This document shows positions 26,402-36,374 of a stretch of 64,000 bases of DNA, one piece after another (the stretch's first letter is position 1; every line of letters starts with the position of its first letter). The notes beneath the pieces are model-generated. The model did no database searches. It was not told the origin of the DNA and was given only the letters and a program-made list of their open reading frames with translations. This DNA is from Arcobacter roscoffensis (GTDB lineage: Bacteria > Campylobacterota > Campylobacteria > Campylobacterales > Arcobacteraceae): NCBI RefSeq assembly GCF_024267655.1, contig NZ_CP100595.1, forward strand, positions 930,001 through 994,000, given 5' to 3'. The translations under genes were made by a program, and so were the position numbers.

Positions 26402-27166
26402 ATGAGTGAGAAAGAATATAATATAATTGATGTCATTGAGGATATATCAAAAGTGGGATATTCAATTGGAGTATTTGCCTGTAAATATATTTATAAGGCT
26501 AGTAGTGTTGAAACATTAAAAAACTCTATGGATGCATATGTAGCTTCGAGATTTTTACAAAGATTAGAATATTTTATAAATGAGCATGACAAAATATCAA
26601 ATTATGAAAAAGAAGATTTTTATAGTAGTTTAATAAGTAACAAACAAAATATGAATTATTTATATGAATTTATAGAAAAAGCAAGAACTACAACTTATGA
26701 TATTCATTCTAAAATATATGCATTATTGTCAGTGAGATTAATTAGAAATAAAGGTTTAAAGTATTACGAAGATTTGATCCTATCAAATTTGCATTTATTA
26801 AATGAACATGATTTGAGATATCTAGGATATATTTTAGGTATAACTACAGAACACAATTATTATACAGACAATTTCAGTGAGATAAAATCAGAAGAAAAAC
26901 TAAATAAAATGAAAGTTTATAAAAGTAGAAAGTTTGGCAAATTAAAAATAGATAATGAACATATATTTATTATTGAGAACCATGAACATTATATGACATA
27001 TAGAAAATGTTTACAGTTTGGAATTTTTGATGAAATTATTGAAAAAGATAACTCAGGATATGTAGAATCAAATAGTCCAAAAATATATGGAGTTTTAGAA
27101 GATAGAAAAATCTGCATTACAAAGTGTACAAAAATTTTTGCAGAAATATTAGAAGATGTGTTATAA
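26402..27166 (+). CDS. Hypothetical protein upstream of a CI-type HTH gene
   Basis: 254 residues, helical N-terminal two-thirds (VIEDISKVGYSIGVFACKYIYK, then YVASRFLQRLEYFINEHDKI) and a beta-rich tail containing FGKLKIDNEHIFIIENHEHYMTY. It reads like a small globular cytoplasmic protein without signal peptide. No family recognised. RBS TTGGAGT is nine bases upstream, with TATAAT at 26370-26375. Ends one base before the ATG of the HTH gene at 27168, so the pair is one transcript; phage or mobile-element ancestry is possible. Confidence 0.6.
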   Translation: MSEKEYNIIDVIEDISKVGYSIGVFACKYIYKASSVETLKNSMDAYVASRFLQRLEYFINEHDKISNYEKEDFYSSLISNKQNMNYLYEFIEKARTTTYDIHSKIYALLSVRLIRNKGLKYYEDLILSNLHLLNEHDLRYLGYILGITTEHNYYTDNFSEIKSEEKLNKMKVYKSRKFGKLKIDNEHIFIIENHEHYMTYRKCLQFGIFDEIIEKDNSGYVESNSPKIYGVLEDRKICITKCTKIFAEILEDVL

Positions 27167-27167
27167 A

Positions 27168-27473
27168 ATGTTAAATATTAATGAAATAATCGAAAAACTT
27201 AAAGACATTTTGTCAAATGAGATTAAAGATAAAAATATATATGATAAAGATATTGCACAGGCACTGAGAATAAACTATGATAATTTCAGAAAACAAAAAG
27301 CTAGAGGGACAATACCCTATCAAGAGATAATGAGCTTCTTAGTTAAAAGAAATATATCAATTAATTGGTTCTTCTGTAATCAACTACCAGAATCTCTAAT
27401 AAAACCAACTTCAAAATTTATACTAGTTAATTATCAAAAGAGAATAAATGCATCATCAGAAGATGATGAATAA
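27168..27473 (+). CDS. CI-repressor-type helix-turn-helix protein
   Basis: 101 residues from ATG 27168; an alternative ATG at 27156 would overlap the preceding gene. DIAQALRINYDNFRKQKARGTIPYQEIMSFLVKRNISINWFF follows the pattern of the bacteriophage CI repressor HTH domain (PF07022), including the R-G-x-I-P and S-I-N-W-F elements. It lacks the C-terminal peptidase/dimerisation domain of full repressors. Together with the upstream gene it may be a regulatory pair of a former prophage or plasmid. Confidence 0.65.
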   Translation: MLNINEIIEKLKDILSNEIKDKNIYDKDIAQALRINYDNFRKQKARGTIPYQEIMSFLVKRNISINWFFCNQLPESLIKPTSKFILVNYQKRINASSEDDE

Positions 27474-27930
27474 ACTATCATTTGGATGATACAACTAATT
27501 AGGTATTGTTAAATAGCTATCAGATCATATCAAGACAAACTATTATTTATATATTAGAGGGAATAAAGAATGTAAGAGATAGTAATGAGCTAGATCAGGC
27601 TTATATATAAAAAGAATACACATTAAGGAAGATAAACATTATATATAAAGACATAGAGTAAGAAGAATATTAAGTAATAAGAAGGGTAAAAGGAGTACTT
27701 TTAAAGCTTTAGATTTGTAAATGAAATGTGAGTAATGTAATCTTAGATAGTCTATTTTTATGCGTACACACATTTCATAAGCCGTTTTCACAAATTGTTT
27801 CCATTTTGTAATAGTCCCAAATTTTAAGCTTTATACTTAGTATATACTTAAAATGATGCTGAATTTACACTATCTTTCCTTTATAGAAGGAAATAAAATA
27901 TGCTTTTTTTCTATCTAAACCCCATTATAC
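27474..27930. other. Gene-free stretch before the ribosomal promoter
   Basis: No intact gene seen on either strand; the plus strand is stop-riddled and could be decayed coding sequence. Two hairpins stand out: 27821-27854, with ATTTTAAG/CTTAAAAT outside and TATAC-TTA-GTATA inside, and 27875-27893, TTTCCTT/AAGGAAA followed eight bases later by a T-run at 27904-27910, which may be a terminator isolating the ribosomal operon from upstream transcription. Confidence 0.45.
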
Positions 27931-27959
27931 TTGACATTTAATACCTTTTAAGTTATAAT
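27931..27959 (+). promoter_or_regulatory. Consensus sigma-70 promoter of the S10-spc operon
   Basis: TTGACA (27931-27936) and TATAAT (27954-27959) with a 17-base spacer, a full consensus match and unusual in a lineage where -35 boxes are usually weak. Start of transcription is expected near 27966. Confidence 0.85.
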
Positions 27960-27977
27960 CCGCGTCCACTAAATGTG

Positions 27978-28005
27978 GTTAGAGTGCTTTTTTGGTACGT
28001 CTAAC
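27978..28005 (+). promoter_or_regulatory. Leader hairpin in front of rpsJ
   Basis: GTTAGA / TCTAAC around a 16-base loop within the ~60-base 5' leader, preceded by a smaller CCAC/GTGG stem (27966-27978). A place where a ribosomal protein could regulate translation or attenuation, but no known L4-type leader consensus is recognised. Confidence 0.4.
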
Positions 28006-28025
28006 GAGTTCTTTAAAGGAAAAAA

Positions 28026-28340
28026 ATGGAAAAAATCAGATTAAAGCTTAAAGCTTACGATCATAGAGTTTTAGACAGAAGTGTTGCTTCAATTGTTGAA
28101 GCTGTTAAAAGAACTGGTGCTGAGTTGAGAGGTCCTATACCTTTACCAACTAAAATCAGAAGATATACAGTTCTTAAAGGTCCTCACGTAAACAAGGATT
28201 CAAGAGAGCAATTCGAAATCAGAGTTCATTCAAGAATGATTGATATCATTGCAGCGACTCCTGATACAGTAGATTCATTAATGAAACTTGACTTAGCTCC
28301 TGAAGTTGATGTTGAAGTTAGATCTATGGGTCAAGAATAA
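28026..28340 (+). CDS. rpsJ: Ribosomal protein S10
   Basis: 104 residues, full length. [19 protein letters not shown] is the S10 N-terminus and [22 protein letters not shown] the conserved central loop. 30S head protein and, as NusE, part of antitermination complexes. First gene of the operon, behind the consensus promoter; RBS AAAGGAAAAAA. Confidence 0.98.
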   Translation: MEKIRLKLKAYDHRVLDRSVASIVEAVKRTGAELRGPIPLPTKIRRYTVLKGPHVNKDSREQFEIRVHSRMIDIIAATPDTVDSLMKLDLAPEVDVEVRSMGQE

Positions 28341-28355
28341 GAGAAAGGGTAATAA

Positions 28356-28931
28356 ATGGAATATATCGTAGAAAAAATTGGTATGAGTAGAACTGTTTCA
28401 GTTCCTGCTGTTCCTGTTACACTTTTAAAAGTTCTAGATACTAAGGTATGTGAAGTGACTGACGGTGTAGCAATTGTTTCTTATGCTTCTGGAAAGAAGA
28501 TGAATAAGACAATTGAAGGTCAACAAAAGAAATATAATCTATCTAAAGAGTTTAACAGATTTGCAACTACTACAGTAGCAAACGCTGAAGCTGGTGATTT
28601 AGATGTTGCTCCTTTATCTGAAGCGAAAGTTTTAAAAACAACTTTCAAGACTAAAGGTAGAGGTTTCCAAGGTGGAGTTAAAAGATGGAACTTCGCAGGT
28701 GGTAGAGCATCTCACGGTCATAGAATGGGTAGAAGAACTGGTTCAATCGGTAATGCTGAGTGGCCAGGTAGAGTTCAACCAGGTAAAAAAATGCCAGGAC
28801 AATACGGAAATACAAATGTAAGTGTTAAAAATGATGTAGTTTCATTTGACGCTGAAACTGGAATCTTAGTTGTAAAAGGTTCAGTATCAGGACCAAATGG
28901 TGCATTAGGAAAAGTAAAGGTTGCTAAATGA
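28356..28931 (+). CDS. rplC: Ribosomal protein L3
   Basis: 191 residues. KIGMSRTVS replaces the common KxGMT start; [24 protein letters not shown] and [20 protein letters not shown] are the L3 loops that reach toward the peptidyl-transferase centre. The Gln of GxQYG that is methylated in some bacteria is present. Overlaps rplD by four bases. Confidence 0.98.
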   Translation: MEYIVEKIGMSRTVSVPAVPVTLLKVLDTKVCEVTDGVAIVSYASGKKMNKTIEGQQKKYNLSKEFNRFATTTVANAEAGDLDVAPLSEAKVLKTTFKTKGRGFQGGVKRWNFAGGRASHGHRMGRRTGSIGNAEWPGRVQPGKKMPGQYGNTNVSVKNDVVSFDAETGILVVKGSVSGPNGALGKVKVAK

Positions 28932-29539
28932 GTAATGCAGTAGTATTAAACGAAAAATTTGAAAATAATGGTGAGTTAGCATTACCAGCAAGTTATGAAG
29001 AGATTAACTCTCACAACTTATACTTATATGCTAAATCTTACTTATCTTCATTAAGAGCAAATACAGCTAGAGTTAAAAACAGATCTGAAGTAAGCGGTGG
29101 TGGTAAAAAACCTAAAGCTCAAAAAGGTTCTGGTGGTGCTAGATGGGGTTCTAAAAGATCTCCTTTATTCGTAGGTGGGGGTCAAGTATTTGGACCATCA
29201 GCTAGAAACTATAACCAAAAAATTAACAAAAAACAAAAAGCTTTAGCATTAAAATTCGCTTTAAATGCACAAGCTAATAATGGTTCATTATTTGTAGCAG
29301 ATTCTGTTAAAATTGAATCAGGTAAGACAAAAGACGCAGTTGCAGTTTTAAATAAACTAGACAAAAGAGATACTCTTGTTGTAGTTGATACAATTGATGA
29401 GAAAACATACTTAGCGTTTAGAAATGTTAAAAACTGTTATATGGTTGAAAAGCAAGAAGTTAACGCTTACATAATTGCTGCATACCACTCAGTACTAATT
29501 GAAAAATCAGTATTTGATGCATTAACAAAAGAGGCTTAA
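28928..29539 (+). CDS. rplD: Ribosomal protein L4
   Basis: 203 residues. [20 protein letters not shown] and [21 protein letters not shown] form the long loop lining the exit tunnel. In gammaproteobacteria L4 represses its own operon; whether it does so here is not visible. Start overlaps the rplC stop (ATGA type). Confidence 0.98.
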   Translation: MSNAVVLNEKFENNGELALPASYEEINSHNLYLYAKSYLSSLRANTARVKNRSEVSGGGKKPKAQKGSGGARWGSKRSPLFVGGGQVFGPSARNYNQKINKKQKALALKFALNAQANNGSLFVADSVKIESGKTKDAVAVLNKLDKRDTLVVVDTIDEKTYLAFRNVKNCYMVEKQEVNAYIIAAYHSVLIEKSVFDALTKEA

Positions 29540-29540
29540 G

Positions 29541-29822
29541 ATGGCAGATATTACAGATATTAAAGCGATATTATATACAGAAAAGACAATCGAGCTTCAA
29601 GAAAATGGTGTAATCGTTGTTCAAACTAGTCCAAGAATGACTAAAAACGGTTTAAAAGAAGTATTTAAAGAGTATTTTGGTGTTACTCCATCAAAAGTTA
29701 ATTCTTTAAGACAAAACGGTAAAGTTAAAAGATTTAGAGGAAAGCCTGGTAAAAGACCAGATTTCAAAAAATTCTACGTTACATTACCAGAGGGCGCTGA
29801 AATAGCGAACCTATCAGCTTAA
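29541..29822 (+). CDS. rplW: Ribosomal protein L23
   Basis: 93 residues. [21 protein letters not shown] corresponds to the usual IxxPxxTEK start in a diverged form; [30 protein letters not shown] is the conserved extension. It sits at the tunnel exit, the docking site for trigger factor and SRP. One base after rplD. Confidence 0.97.
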   Translation: MADITDIKAILYTEKTIELQENGVIVVQTSPRMTKNGLKEVFKEYFGVTPSKVNSLRQNGKVKRFRGKPGKRPDFKKFYVTLPEGAEIANLSA

Positions 29823-29833
29823 GGAGATTATAG

Positions 29834-30661
29834 ATGGCAATTAAAAAATTTAGACCAATAACTCCTGCAAGAAGATTCATGTCGGTTATGGATACTTCTG
29901 ATATTACTTCTAAACCAACAGTTAGATCTTTACTTGTAAGAGTTAAAGCTTCAGCTGGTAGAAATAATAACGGTAGAATCACTTCTAGACATAAAGAAGC
30001 AGGTGCTAAAAAATTATATAGAATTATCGATTTTAAAAGAGATAAATTTGGTGTTCAGGGTACTGTATCAACTATTGAGTACGACCCATACAGAAACTGT
30101 AGAATTTGTTTAGTTACTTATGCTGATGGTGATAAAAGATATATCTTACAACCTTCTGGATTAAAAGTTGGTGATAAAATTCAAGCTGCTGAGTCTGGTT
30201 TAGATATTATTCCAGGTAATGCAATGAGATTAAAATCTATCCCTGTTGGTACTATGGTTCATAACATTGAGATGAAACCAGGTAAAGGTGGACAAATTGC
30301 AAGATCTGCTGGTGGATATGCTCAAATTATGGGTAGAGAAGACAAGTATGTTATCTTAAGATTACCATCTGGTGAAATGAGAAAGATCCTTGGTGTATGT
30401 ATCGCAACAATTGGTATTGTTGGTAACGAAGACTACATTAATATGGTTGTTGGTAAAGCTGGTAGAACTAGACATATGGGTATTAGACCTCAAACTAGAG
30501 GTTCTGCAATGAACCCTATTGATCACCCACACGGTGGTGGTGAAGGTAAGACTAACTCTGGTAGACATCCTGTTACTCCATGGGGTATGCCAACTAAAGG
30601 TTACAAAACTAGAAAGAAAAAAGCTAGTGATAAGCTAATCATTTCAAGAAGAAAGAAGTAA
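29834..30661 (+). CDS. rplB: Ribosomal protein L2
   Basis: 275 residues. [23 protein letters not shown], then [20 protein letters not shown], and [21 protein letters not shown] near the peptidyl-transferase region with the His essential in L2. Standard length and domain order. RBS AAGGAG eight bases before the ATG. Confidence 0.98.
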   Translation: MAIKKFRPITPARRFMSVMDTSDITSKPTVRSLLVRVKASAGRNNNGRITSRHKEAGAKKLYRIIDFKRDKFGVQGTVSTIEYDPYRNCRICLVTYADGDKRYILQPSGLKVGDKIQAAESGLDIIPGNAMRLKSIPVGTMVHNIEMKPGKGGQIARSAGGYAQIMGREDKYVILRLPSGEMRKILGVCIATIGIVGNEDYINMVVGKAGRTRHMGIRPQTRGSAMNPIDHPHGGGEGKTNSGRHPVTPWGMPTKGYKTRKKKASDKLIISRRKK

Positions 30662-30670
30662 GGGTTTAAG

Positions 30671-30946
30671 ATGGCAAGATCAATTAAAAAAGGTCCATTT
30701 GTAGATGCACACCTAATGAAAAAAGTTATCAAAGCTGTTGAAGCTAACGATAAAAAACCAATTAAAACTTGGTCAAGAAGATCAATGGTATTACCTGATA
30801 TGATTGGTTTAACTTTTAATGTGCACAATGGTAGAAACTTTGTTCCTGTAAATATTACAGAGAACCACGTTGGATATAAATTAGGTGAATTTGCACCAAC
30901 TAGAACATTTAAGGGTCATAAAGGCTCTGTACAGAAGAAGGCGTAA
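30671..30946 (+). CDS. rpsS: Ribosomal protein S19
   Basis: 91 residues. [19 protein letters not shown] is the family N-terminus and [16 protein letters not shown]-type ending is seen as [18 protein letters not shown]. 30S head protein that forms a complex with S13 and contacts A- and P-site tRNA. Nine bases after rplB. Confidence 0.98.
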   Translation: MARSIKKGPFVDAHLMKKVIKAVEANDKKPIKTWSRRSMVLPDMIGLTFNVHNGRNFVPVNITENHVGYKLGEFAPTRTFKGHKGSVQKKA

Positions 30947-30949
30947 TCA

Positions 30950-31282
30950 ATGGGTAAAGCAATATTAAAATTTATTAGACTTTCTCCTACAAAAGCAAGA
31001 TTAATTGCTAGAGAAGTTCAAGGTATGAATGCTGAGTATGCTATTGCATCTTTAGAATTTACTCCTAACAAAGCTGCTGGAATCATCTCAAAAGTTATTG
31101 CATCTGCAGTAGCAAATGCTGGTTTAGAGCCAGAAGAAGCTGTAATTACTTCAGCTAGAGTTGACAAAGGTCCAGTTCTTAAGAGATTTACTCCAAGAGC
31201 TAGAGGTAGTGCATCACCTAAGCACAAACCAACTGCACACATTATGATTGAAGTAGCGGCTGCTGAAAAAGGAGACAAGTAA
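30950..31282 (+). CDS. rplV: Ribosomal protein L22
   Basis: 110 residues. [23 protein letters not shown] opens it; [23 protein letters not shown] is the beta-hairpin that narrows the exit tunnel and interacts with macrolides. The stop codon overlaps the rpsC start by one base. Confidence 0.97.
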   Translation: MGKAILKFIRLSPTKARLIAREVQGMNAEYAIASLEFTPNKAAGIISKVIASAVANAGLEPEEAVITSARVDKGPVLKRFTPRARGSASPKHKPTAHIMIEVAAAEKGDK

Positions 31283-31980
31283 TGGGTCAAAAAGTTAATC
31301 CAATAGGTTTAAGACTAGGTATCAATAGAAACTGGGAATCAAGATGGTTTCCTAAATTTTCTAACATGCCAGCAAACGTTGCTGAAGATGATAAAATTAG
31401 AAAGTTCGTTAAGAAAGAGTTATACTATGCAGGTGTTGCTCAAACTATCGTAGAAAGAACTGCTAAGAAAATTAGAGTTACTATTGTAGCTGCTAGACCT
31501 GGTATCATCATTGGTAAAAAAGGTGCTGACGTTGAGAAGTTAAAAGTTAATCTTTCTAATTTAGTTGGAAAAGAAATCGCTGTTAACATCAAAGAAGAAA
31601 GAAAGCCTCAACTTTCTGGTCAATTATCTGCTGAAAATGTTGCTCAACAATTAGAAAGAAGAGTTGCGTTCAGAAGAGCTATGAAGAGAGTTATGCAAAA
31701 TGCTTTAAAATCTGGTGCTAAAGGTATCAAGGTTTCTGTTTCTGGTAGACTTGGTGGAGCTGAAATGGCTAGAACTGAGTGGTACTTAGAGGGTAGAGTT
31801 CCTTTACATACTTTAAGAGCTAAGATTGATTACGGATTCGCTGAAGCTCATACAACTTACGGTTGTATCGGTATTAAAGTTTGGATCTTCAAAGGTGAAA
31901 TTCTTGCAAAAGGAATTCCAGCTGAGAGAACTGAAGAGCCTAAGCAAAAGAGAAGACCAAGTAAGAGAAGAGGTAAATAA
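31282..31980 (+). CDS. rpsC: Ribosomal protein S3
   Basis: 232 residues. [22 protein letters not shown], the KH domain with [19 protein letters not shown], and the C-terminal domain with [31 protein letters not shown]. It lines the mRNA entry channel and has helicase-related Arg/Lys residues. Basic C-terminal tail. Confidence 0.98.
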   Translation: MGQKVNPIGLRLGINRNWESRWFPKFSNMPANVAEDDKIRKFVKKELYYAGVAQTIVERTAKKIRVTIVAARPGIIIGKKGADVEKLKVNLSNLVGKEIAVNIKEERKPQLSGQLSAENVAQQLERRVAFRRAMKRVMQNALKSGAKGIKVSVSGRLGGAEMARTEWYLEGRVPLHTLRAKIDYGFAEAHTTYGCIGIKVWIFKGEILAKGIPAERTEEPKQKRRPSKRRGK

Positions 31981-31982
31981 TT

Positions 31983-32408
31983 ATGTTAATGCCTAAAAGA
32001 ACAAAATATAGAAAAATGATGAAAGGCCGAAACAGAGGTAAAGCCCATAGAGGTAATACTTTAGCTTACGGTGACATCGGACTTAAAGCTGTTGAGCACG
32101 GAAGAATTGATTCAAGACAAATCGAAGCTTCTAGGGTTGCAATGACTAGAAAAGTTAAGAGACAAGCGAAAGTTTGGATTACTGTATTCCCAGATAAGCC
32201 ACTTACTGCTAAGCCATTAGAAACAAGAATGGGTAAAGGTAAAGGTGCTGTTGATAAATGGGTTATGAACATTAAGCCTGGAAGAATTTGTTTTGAGATG
32301 GCGGGTGTTAGTGATGAGTTAGCAAGAGAAGCTTTAACTTTAGCACAACATAAATTACCATTTAAAACTAAAATTGTAACAAGAGATAGCGAAAATGAAC
32401 TATACTGA
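31983..32408 (+). CDS. rplP: Ribosomal protein L16
   Basis: 141 residues starting [20 protein letters not shown], so the first of the two nearby ATGs is the start. [21 protein letters not shown] and [22 protein letters not shown] are the conserved stretches near the A site. The last 14 bases overlap rpmC. Confidence 0.98.
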   Translation: MLMPKRTKYRKMMKGRNRGKAHRGNTLAYGDIGLKAVEHGRIDSRQIEASRVAMTRKVKRQAKVWITVFPDKPLTAKPLETRMGKGKGAVDKWVMNIKPGRICFEMAGVSDELAREALTLAQHKLPFKTKIVTRDSENELY

Positions 32409-32586
32409 TTTAAAAGACAAGAGCTTACAAGAGCTTACGGAATTATTAAAAGAAAAAAAGGTGCTTCTTTTTGAATTAAAAGCTAAGCTAAAAACTATGC
32501 AGTTAACAAATACATCTGAATTAAGAGTAGCGAAAAAAGACATCGCAAAAATTCAAACAGCAATTACTGCAGCAAAAGCTAACTAA
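32395..32586 (+). CDS. rpmC: Ribosomal protein L29
   Basis: 63 residues forming a helical hairpin: [28 protein letters not shown] and [17 protein letters not shown]. It borders the tunnel exit beside L23. Starts inside the end of rplP (14-base overlap), indicating translational coupling. Confidence 0.95.
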   Translation: MNYTDLKDKSLQELTELLKEKKVLLFELKAKLKTMQLTNTSELRVAKKDIAKIQTAITAAKAN

Positions 32587-32597
32587 GGATCCAAAGT

Positions 32598-32849
32598 ATG
32601 ACACATAAAAGAGAGATTCAAGGTGTAGTGGTAAAAAAATCTGGAGATAAAACAGCATCAGTATTAGTTACTAGATACGTTTTACACCCAAGATATCACA
32701 AGACTGTAAAAAGATTTAAAAAATATTTAATTCATGATGAAAGAAATGAGTTAAATGAAGGTGACAAAGTTATCGCTGTTGAGTGTAGACCTTTATCAAA
32801 AACTAAATCTTTCAGATTAAAAACTATTGTTGCTACAGGAGTTAAGTAA
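32598..32849 (+). CDS. rpsQ: Ribosomal protein S17
   Basis: 83 residues, OB fold. [40 protein letters not shown] and [17 protein letters not shown] are the expected segments. Early-assembling 30S protein binding 16S helix 11. Stop and rplN start overlap by one base. Confidence 0.97.
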   Translation: MTHKREIQGVVVKKSGDKTASVLVTRYVLHPRYHKTVKRFKKYLIHDERNELNEGDKVIAVECRPLSKTKSFRLKTIVATGVK

Positions 32850-33217
32850 TGATTCAAAGTTTTTCAAGATTAAACGTAGCTGATAACACAGGTGCTAAAG
32901 AAATCATGTGTATCAAAGTTCTTGGTGGATCTAAGAGAAGATATGCATCTGTAGGTGATGTAATTGTTGCTTCTGTTAAAAAAGCTTTACCAACTGGAAA
33001 AGTTAAAAAAGGTCAAGTAGTTAAAGCAGTAGTTGTTAGAACTCATAAAGAAGTTCAAAGAGAAAATGGTTCATTAATCAGATTTGACGACAATGCAGCA
33101 GTAATTTTAGATGCTAAAAAAGACCCAATTGGTACAAGAATCTTTGGACCTGTTGCTAGAGAAGTTAGATATTCAGGTTTCATGAAAATCGTTTCACTTG
33201 CACCGGAGGTATTATAA
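32849..33217 (+). CDS. rplN: Ribosomal protein L14
   Basis: 122 residues. [28 protein letters not shown] and [28 protein letters not shown] are near-invariant family sequences. It forms an intersubunit bridge to 16S rRNA and is the binding site of the silencing factor RsfS. First gene of the spc part of the cluster. Confidence 0.98.
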   Translation: MIQSFSRLNVADNTGAKEIMCIKVLGGSKRRYASVGDVIVASVKKALPTGKVKKGQVVKAVVVRTHKEVQRENGSLIRFDDNAAVILDAKKDPIGTRIFGPVAREVRYSGFMKIVSLAPEVL

Positions 33218-33218
33218 T

Positions 33219-33458
33219 ATGGCAGTTAAATTAAAAATCAAAAAAGGTGATACTGTAAAAATCATCGCAGGTGATGACAAAGGTAAAACTGGTGAAGTTT
33301 TAGCTGTATTACCAAAAGAATTAAAAGTAATCGTTAAAGATTGTAAAGTTGCTAAAAAAACTGTTAAGCCTGATCAAGAGAAAAACCCAGAAGGTGGTTT
33401 TGTAAACAAAGAAATGCCTATTGATATTTCAAATGTAGCAAAAGTAGAAGGTGAGTAA
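33219..33458 (+). CDS. rplX: Ribosomal protein L24
   Basis: 79 residues from the ATG at 33219, which has CGGAGG ten bases upstream; a longer frame open to 33198 lacks homology and was rejected. [24 protein letters not shown] is the KOW motif and DISNVAKV the conserved end. Initiates 50S assembly at the 5' end of 23S rRNA. Confidence 0.96.
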   Translation: MAVKLKIKKGDTVKIIAGDDKGKTGEVLAVLPKELKVIVKDCKVAKKTVKPDQEKNPEGGFVNKEMPIDISNVAKVEGE

Positions 33459-33459
33459 G

Positions 33460-34008
33460 ATGGCAGCAAGATTATTAGAAAAATACAATTCAGAGATTAA
33501 ACCAGTTTTAGAAACTGAATTCCCAAAAAACAAGATGTTAACTGCTAAGATAGAAAAAGTAGTTATTTCTGTTGGTGCTGGGGAAGCTATGAAAGATAGT
33601 AAATTAATGCAAAACATTGAAGATACTATCTCTTTAATTGCTGGTCAAAAGTCAGTTAGAGTTATCGCTAAAAAATCAGTTGCTGGTTTTAAAGTAAGAG
33701 AAGGTTACCCTGTAGGTGTTAAAGTAACACTTAGAGCTGAAAGAATGTATGAATTCTTAGACAAATTATGTTCTATTGCATTACCAAGAGTAAAAGACTT
33801 CCAAGGTTTAAACAGAAATGGTTTTGACGGAAGAGGAAACTTCAACTTCGGTTTAGATGAGCAGTTAATGTTCCCAGAAGTAGTTTATGATGATATTATC
33901 AAAACTCACGGTATGAATATTTCAGTTTCTACTAGTGCTGATAATGATGCGGAAGCATTTAGATTATTAGAGTTAGCAGGAATTCCATTTACTAAAGGAA
34001 GAGCGTAA
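33460..34008 (+). CDS. rplE: Ribosomal protein L5
   Basis: 182 residues from ATG 33460 ([15 protein letters not shown]); a GTG three codons earlier is less likely. [23 protein letters not shown]-like central segment reads [20 protein letters not shown], followed by [20 protein letters not shown]. Binds 5S rRNA and bridges to the 30S head. Confidence 0.97.
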   Translation: MAARLLEKYNSEIKPVLETEFPKNKMLTAKIEKVVISVGAGEAMKDSKLMQNIEDTISLIAGQKSVRVIAKKSVAGFKVREGYPVGVKVTLRAERMYEFLDKLCSIALPRVKDFQGLNRNGFDGRGNFNFGLDEQLMFPEVVYDDIIKTHGMNISVSTSADNDAEAFRLLELAGIPFTKGRA

Positions 34009-34193
34009 TGGCAAAGAAATCTATGATTGCTAAGCAAAAGAGAACTCCTAAGTTCTCTTCAAGAGCATATACAAGATGTTCAGTGTGTGGTAGACCACAC
34101 TCAGTATACAGAGACTTCGGACTTTGTAGAGTTTGTTTAAGAAAAATGGCTAACGAAGGTTTATTACCTGGTGTTAGAAAAGCTAGTTGGTAG
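34008..34193 (+). CDS. rpsN: Ribosomal protein S14, zinc-binding short form
   Basis: 61 residues with a C4 zinc ribbon: C-S-V-C at 25-28 and C-R-V-C at 41-44. The short zinc type (S14Z), not the ~100-residue zinc-free type. [24 protein letters not shown] is the family N-terminus. Overlaps the rplE stop by one base. Confidence 0.97.
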   Translation: MAKKSMIAKQKRTPKFSSRAYTRCSVCGRPHSVYRDFGLCRVCLRKMANEGLLPGVRKASW

Positions 34194-34207
34194 GGAGAAA
34201 ATAAGCT

Positions 34208-34606
34208 ATGATGAATGATATAATCGCAGATGCTTTAACTAGAATTAGAAATGCTGCAATGAGAAAATTAGAAGTTGCAACATTATTACATTCGAACACT
34301 GTTGTTGGTATTGCTGAAGTATTACAACAAAAAGAGTATATAGAAAGTTACAAAGTTATTGATGGTGAAAACAACAAAAAAACTGTTCAAGTTACATTAA
34401 AATATGATGATAATGATAACTCTGTAATTAACGAAATCAAAAGAGTTTCTAAACCTGGTAGAAGAGTTTACAAATCTTTTGATGAATTAAAAAACTTTAA
34501 AAATGGATACGGTACAATCATTGTTACAACTAACAAGGGTGTTATTGCTAACGACGAAGCTTACGCTTCTAAAGTTGGTGGTGAAGTACTGTGTACAGTA
34601 TGGTAG
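34208..34606 (+). CDS. rpsH: Ribosomal protein S8
   Basis: 132 residues. [18 protein letters not shown] is the N-terminal domain entry and [14 protein letters not shown] plus [13 protein letters not shown] the C-terminal one. Tandem ATGs at 34208 and 34211 leave a one-residue uncertainty. In enterobacteria S8 represses the spc operon by binding mRNA near rplE; no such site was recognised here. Confidence 0.97.
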   Translation: MMNDIIADALTRIRNAAMRKLEVATLLHSNTVVGIAEVLQQKEYIESYKVIDGENNKKTVQVTLKYDDNDNSVINEIKRVSKPGRRVYKSFDELKNFKNGYGTIIVTTNKGVIANDEAYASKVGGEVLCTVW

Positions 34607-34615
34607 GAGAGTGTA

Positions 34616-35149
34616 ATGTCTAGAATTGGAAAAAAACCTATCGCAATCCCTTCAGGGGTTGAAGTATCAGTTGATGGTACAATCGTAAATGTTAAAAAAG
34701 GGAATAAAACTATTCCTGTTGAAACTCACGGAAGAGTATCTGTAGAAATTGCTGATAGCCAAGTTGTTTTAGGAAAAGTTGGTGAAGCAAAAGAAGCGGC
34801 TGCTTTCTGGGGAACTTATAGAGCATTAATCAACAACGCTGTTGATGGTTTAGCTACAGGTTTCCAAAAGTCTTTAGAAATCAACGGTGTTGGTTATAGA
34901 GCTGCTGTAAAAGGTAAAGTATTAGAGTTACAATTAGGATACTCTCACCCAATTAATTATGAAATCCCAGAAGGATTAGAAATTACTGTTGAGAAAAACT
35001 TAATTCACGTTAAAGGTGCAGACAAACAACAAGTTGGTCAAGCTGCTGCAATTATTAGAGGCTACAGAAAACCAGAACCGTACAAAGGTAAAGGTGTTAA
35101 GTATACTGACGAGCATATCGTTAGAAAAGCCGGAAAAACTGCTAAGTAA
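34616..35149 (+). CDS. rplF: Ribosomal protein L6
   Basis: 177 residues, two tandem related domains. [18 protein letters not shown] starts it and the C-terminal [30 protein letters not shown] is the rRNA-binding signature. It lies near the GTPase centre by the sarcin-ricin loop. Confidence 0.98.
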   Translation: MSRIGKKPIAIPSGVEVSVDGTIVNVKKGNKTIPVETHGRVSVEIADSQVVLGKVGEAKEAAAFWGTYRALINNAVDGLATGFQKSLEINGVGYRAAVKGKVLELQLGYSHPINYEIPEGLEITVEKNLIHVKGADKQQVGQAAAIIRGYRKPEPYKGKGVKYTDEHIVRKAGKTAK

Positions 35150-35159
35150 GGTGTGAGTA

Positions 35160-35519
35160 ATGAGTAGAGCAAAAGATTTAGCAAAGAAAAATGCATTAAG
35201 AGCAAGAAGAAAAAGAAGAGTTAGAGGATCAATTTTTGGTACAGCTGAAAAGCCAAGAGTAACAATTTTTAAATCTAACAAATATTTAAGCGCTCAAGCG
35301 GTTAATGATGTTGAAGGTGTAACTTTAGCAGCTGTTAGTTCTCAAACAATGGGACTTAAAGTGAGTAAAGAAAATGCAGTAAAAGTTGCAGCACAATTCG
35401 CTGAAAACTTAAAGTCTGCTGGTATTGAAACAGTAGTATTTGATAGAAATGGGTACCTTTATCATGGTGTTGTTGCAGCTTTCGCTGACGCATTAAGAGA
35501 AAACGGTATTAAATTATAA
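35160..35519 (+). CDS. rplR: Ribosomal protein L18
   Basis: 119 residues. KKNALRARRKRRVRGSIFGTAEKPRVTIFKSNK is the basic N-terminus and YLYHGVVAAFADALRENGIKL the conserved end. Binds 5S rRNA with L5 in the central protuberance. Confidence 0.97.
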   Translation: MSRAKDLAKKNALRARRKRRVRGSIFGTAEKPRVTIFKSNKYLSAQAVNDVEGVTLAAVSSQTMGLKVSKENAVKVAAQFAENLKSAGIETVVFDRNGYLYHGVVAAFADALRENGIKL

Positions 35520-35528
35520 GGGTTAATG

Positions 35529-35969
35529 ATGGCAGTAAATAGAGAAGACTTTCAAGAAGCAATCGTTAAAATCGGAAGAGTAACAAAAGTTGTAAAGGGT
35601 GGTAGAAGATTCAGATTTACAGCTTTAGTTGTTGTTGGAGATAAAAACGGAACAGTTGGATTTGGTACAGGAAAAGCTAAAGAGGTTCCTGATGCAATTA
35701 AAAAAGCTTTAGATGATGCATTTAAATCTTTAGTAAAAGTTAGTATTAATGGTACAACTATTGCACATGATATTGAACACAAATATAACGCATCTAAAAT
35801 CTTATTAAAACCAGCATCTGAAGGTACAGGACTTATCGCAGGTGGTGCGGCAAGACCAGTTCTTGAACTTTCTGGAGTTAAAGATATTATTGCAAAATCT
35901 TTAGGTTCAAATAATCCAAACAACCTTGTACAAGCTACAGTTGAAGCTTTAGCAAGAATCAAAGGATAG
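35529..35969 (+). CDS. rpsE: Ribosomal protein S5
   Basis: 146 residues from ATG 35529, six bases after AAGGG; the ATG at 35526 is too close to it. [23 protein letters not shown] and [21 protein letters not shown] are canonical, then [26 protein letters not shown]. Fidelity-related 30S protein. The next gene is rplO: rpmD (L30), usual between them in many bacteria, is absent. Confidence 0.97.
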   Translation: MAVNREDFQEAIVKIGRVTKVVKGGRRFRFTALVVVGDKNGTVGFGTGKAKEVPDAIKKALDDAFKSLVKVSINGTTIAHDIEHKYNASKILLKPASEGTGLIAGGAARPVLELSGVKDIIAKSLGSNNPNNLVQATVEALARIKG

Positions 35970-35973
35970 TATG

Positions 35974-36372
35974 ATGGCATTAGAAAATTTACAACCAGCT
36001 CCTGGTAGTACAAAAAACAGAAAAAGAGTAGGTAGAGGTCAAGGTTCTGGAACTGGTAAGACTTCTGCAAGAGGACAAAAAGGTCAAAAATCTAGATCTG
36101 GTTACAAGATCAAGAGAGGATTTGAAGGTGGTCAAATGCCAATGCAAAAAAGACTTCCTAAGATTGGATTCTTCTCAAGAACAGTTAAGCCTTACTCTAT
36201 CAACGTTGATAAAGTAAAAGCTGTTGCTGCACTTGAAGAGATTACAGTTGAGTCAATCAAATCTGTATACAAATTATCTAAATCAGTTGTTAAAGTTAAA
36301 TTAATTGGAGCTGCTGCAAAAGATTTAGTATCTAAAATTAAAGACGAAAACGTAACAACTACTGGAAAATAA
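35974..36372 (+). CDS. rplO: Ribosomal protein L15
   Basis: 132 residues from ATG 35974, seven bases after AAAGGA (ATG 35971 also possible). [21 protein letters not shown] and [16 protein letters not shown] form the long basic extension into 23S rRNA. Follows rpsE directly; two bases before secY. Confidence 0.96.
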   Translation: MALENLQPAPGSTKNRKRVGRGQGSGTGKTSARGQKGQKSRSGYKIKRGFEGGQMPMQKRLPKIGFFSRTVKPYSINVDKVKAVAALEEITVESIKSVYKLSKSVVKVKLIGAAAKDLVSKIKDENVTTTGK

Positions 36373-36374
36373 CT

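Noticed and set aside
27474-27900. Degraded transposase or integrase
   Set aside because: Stop-rich frames give short peptides that match no transposase motif I can name; no terminal repeats or target duplication seen.
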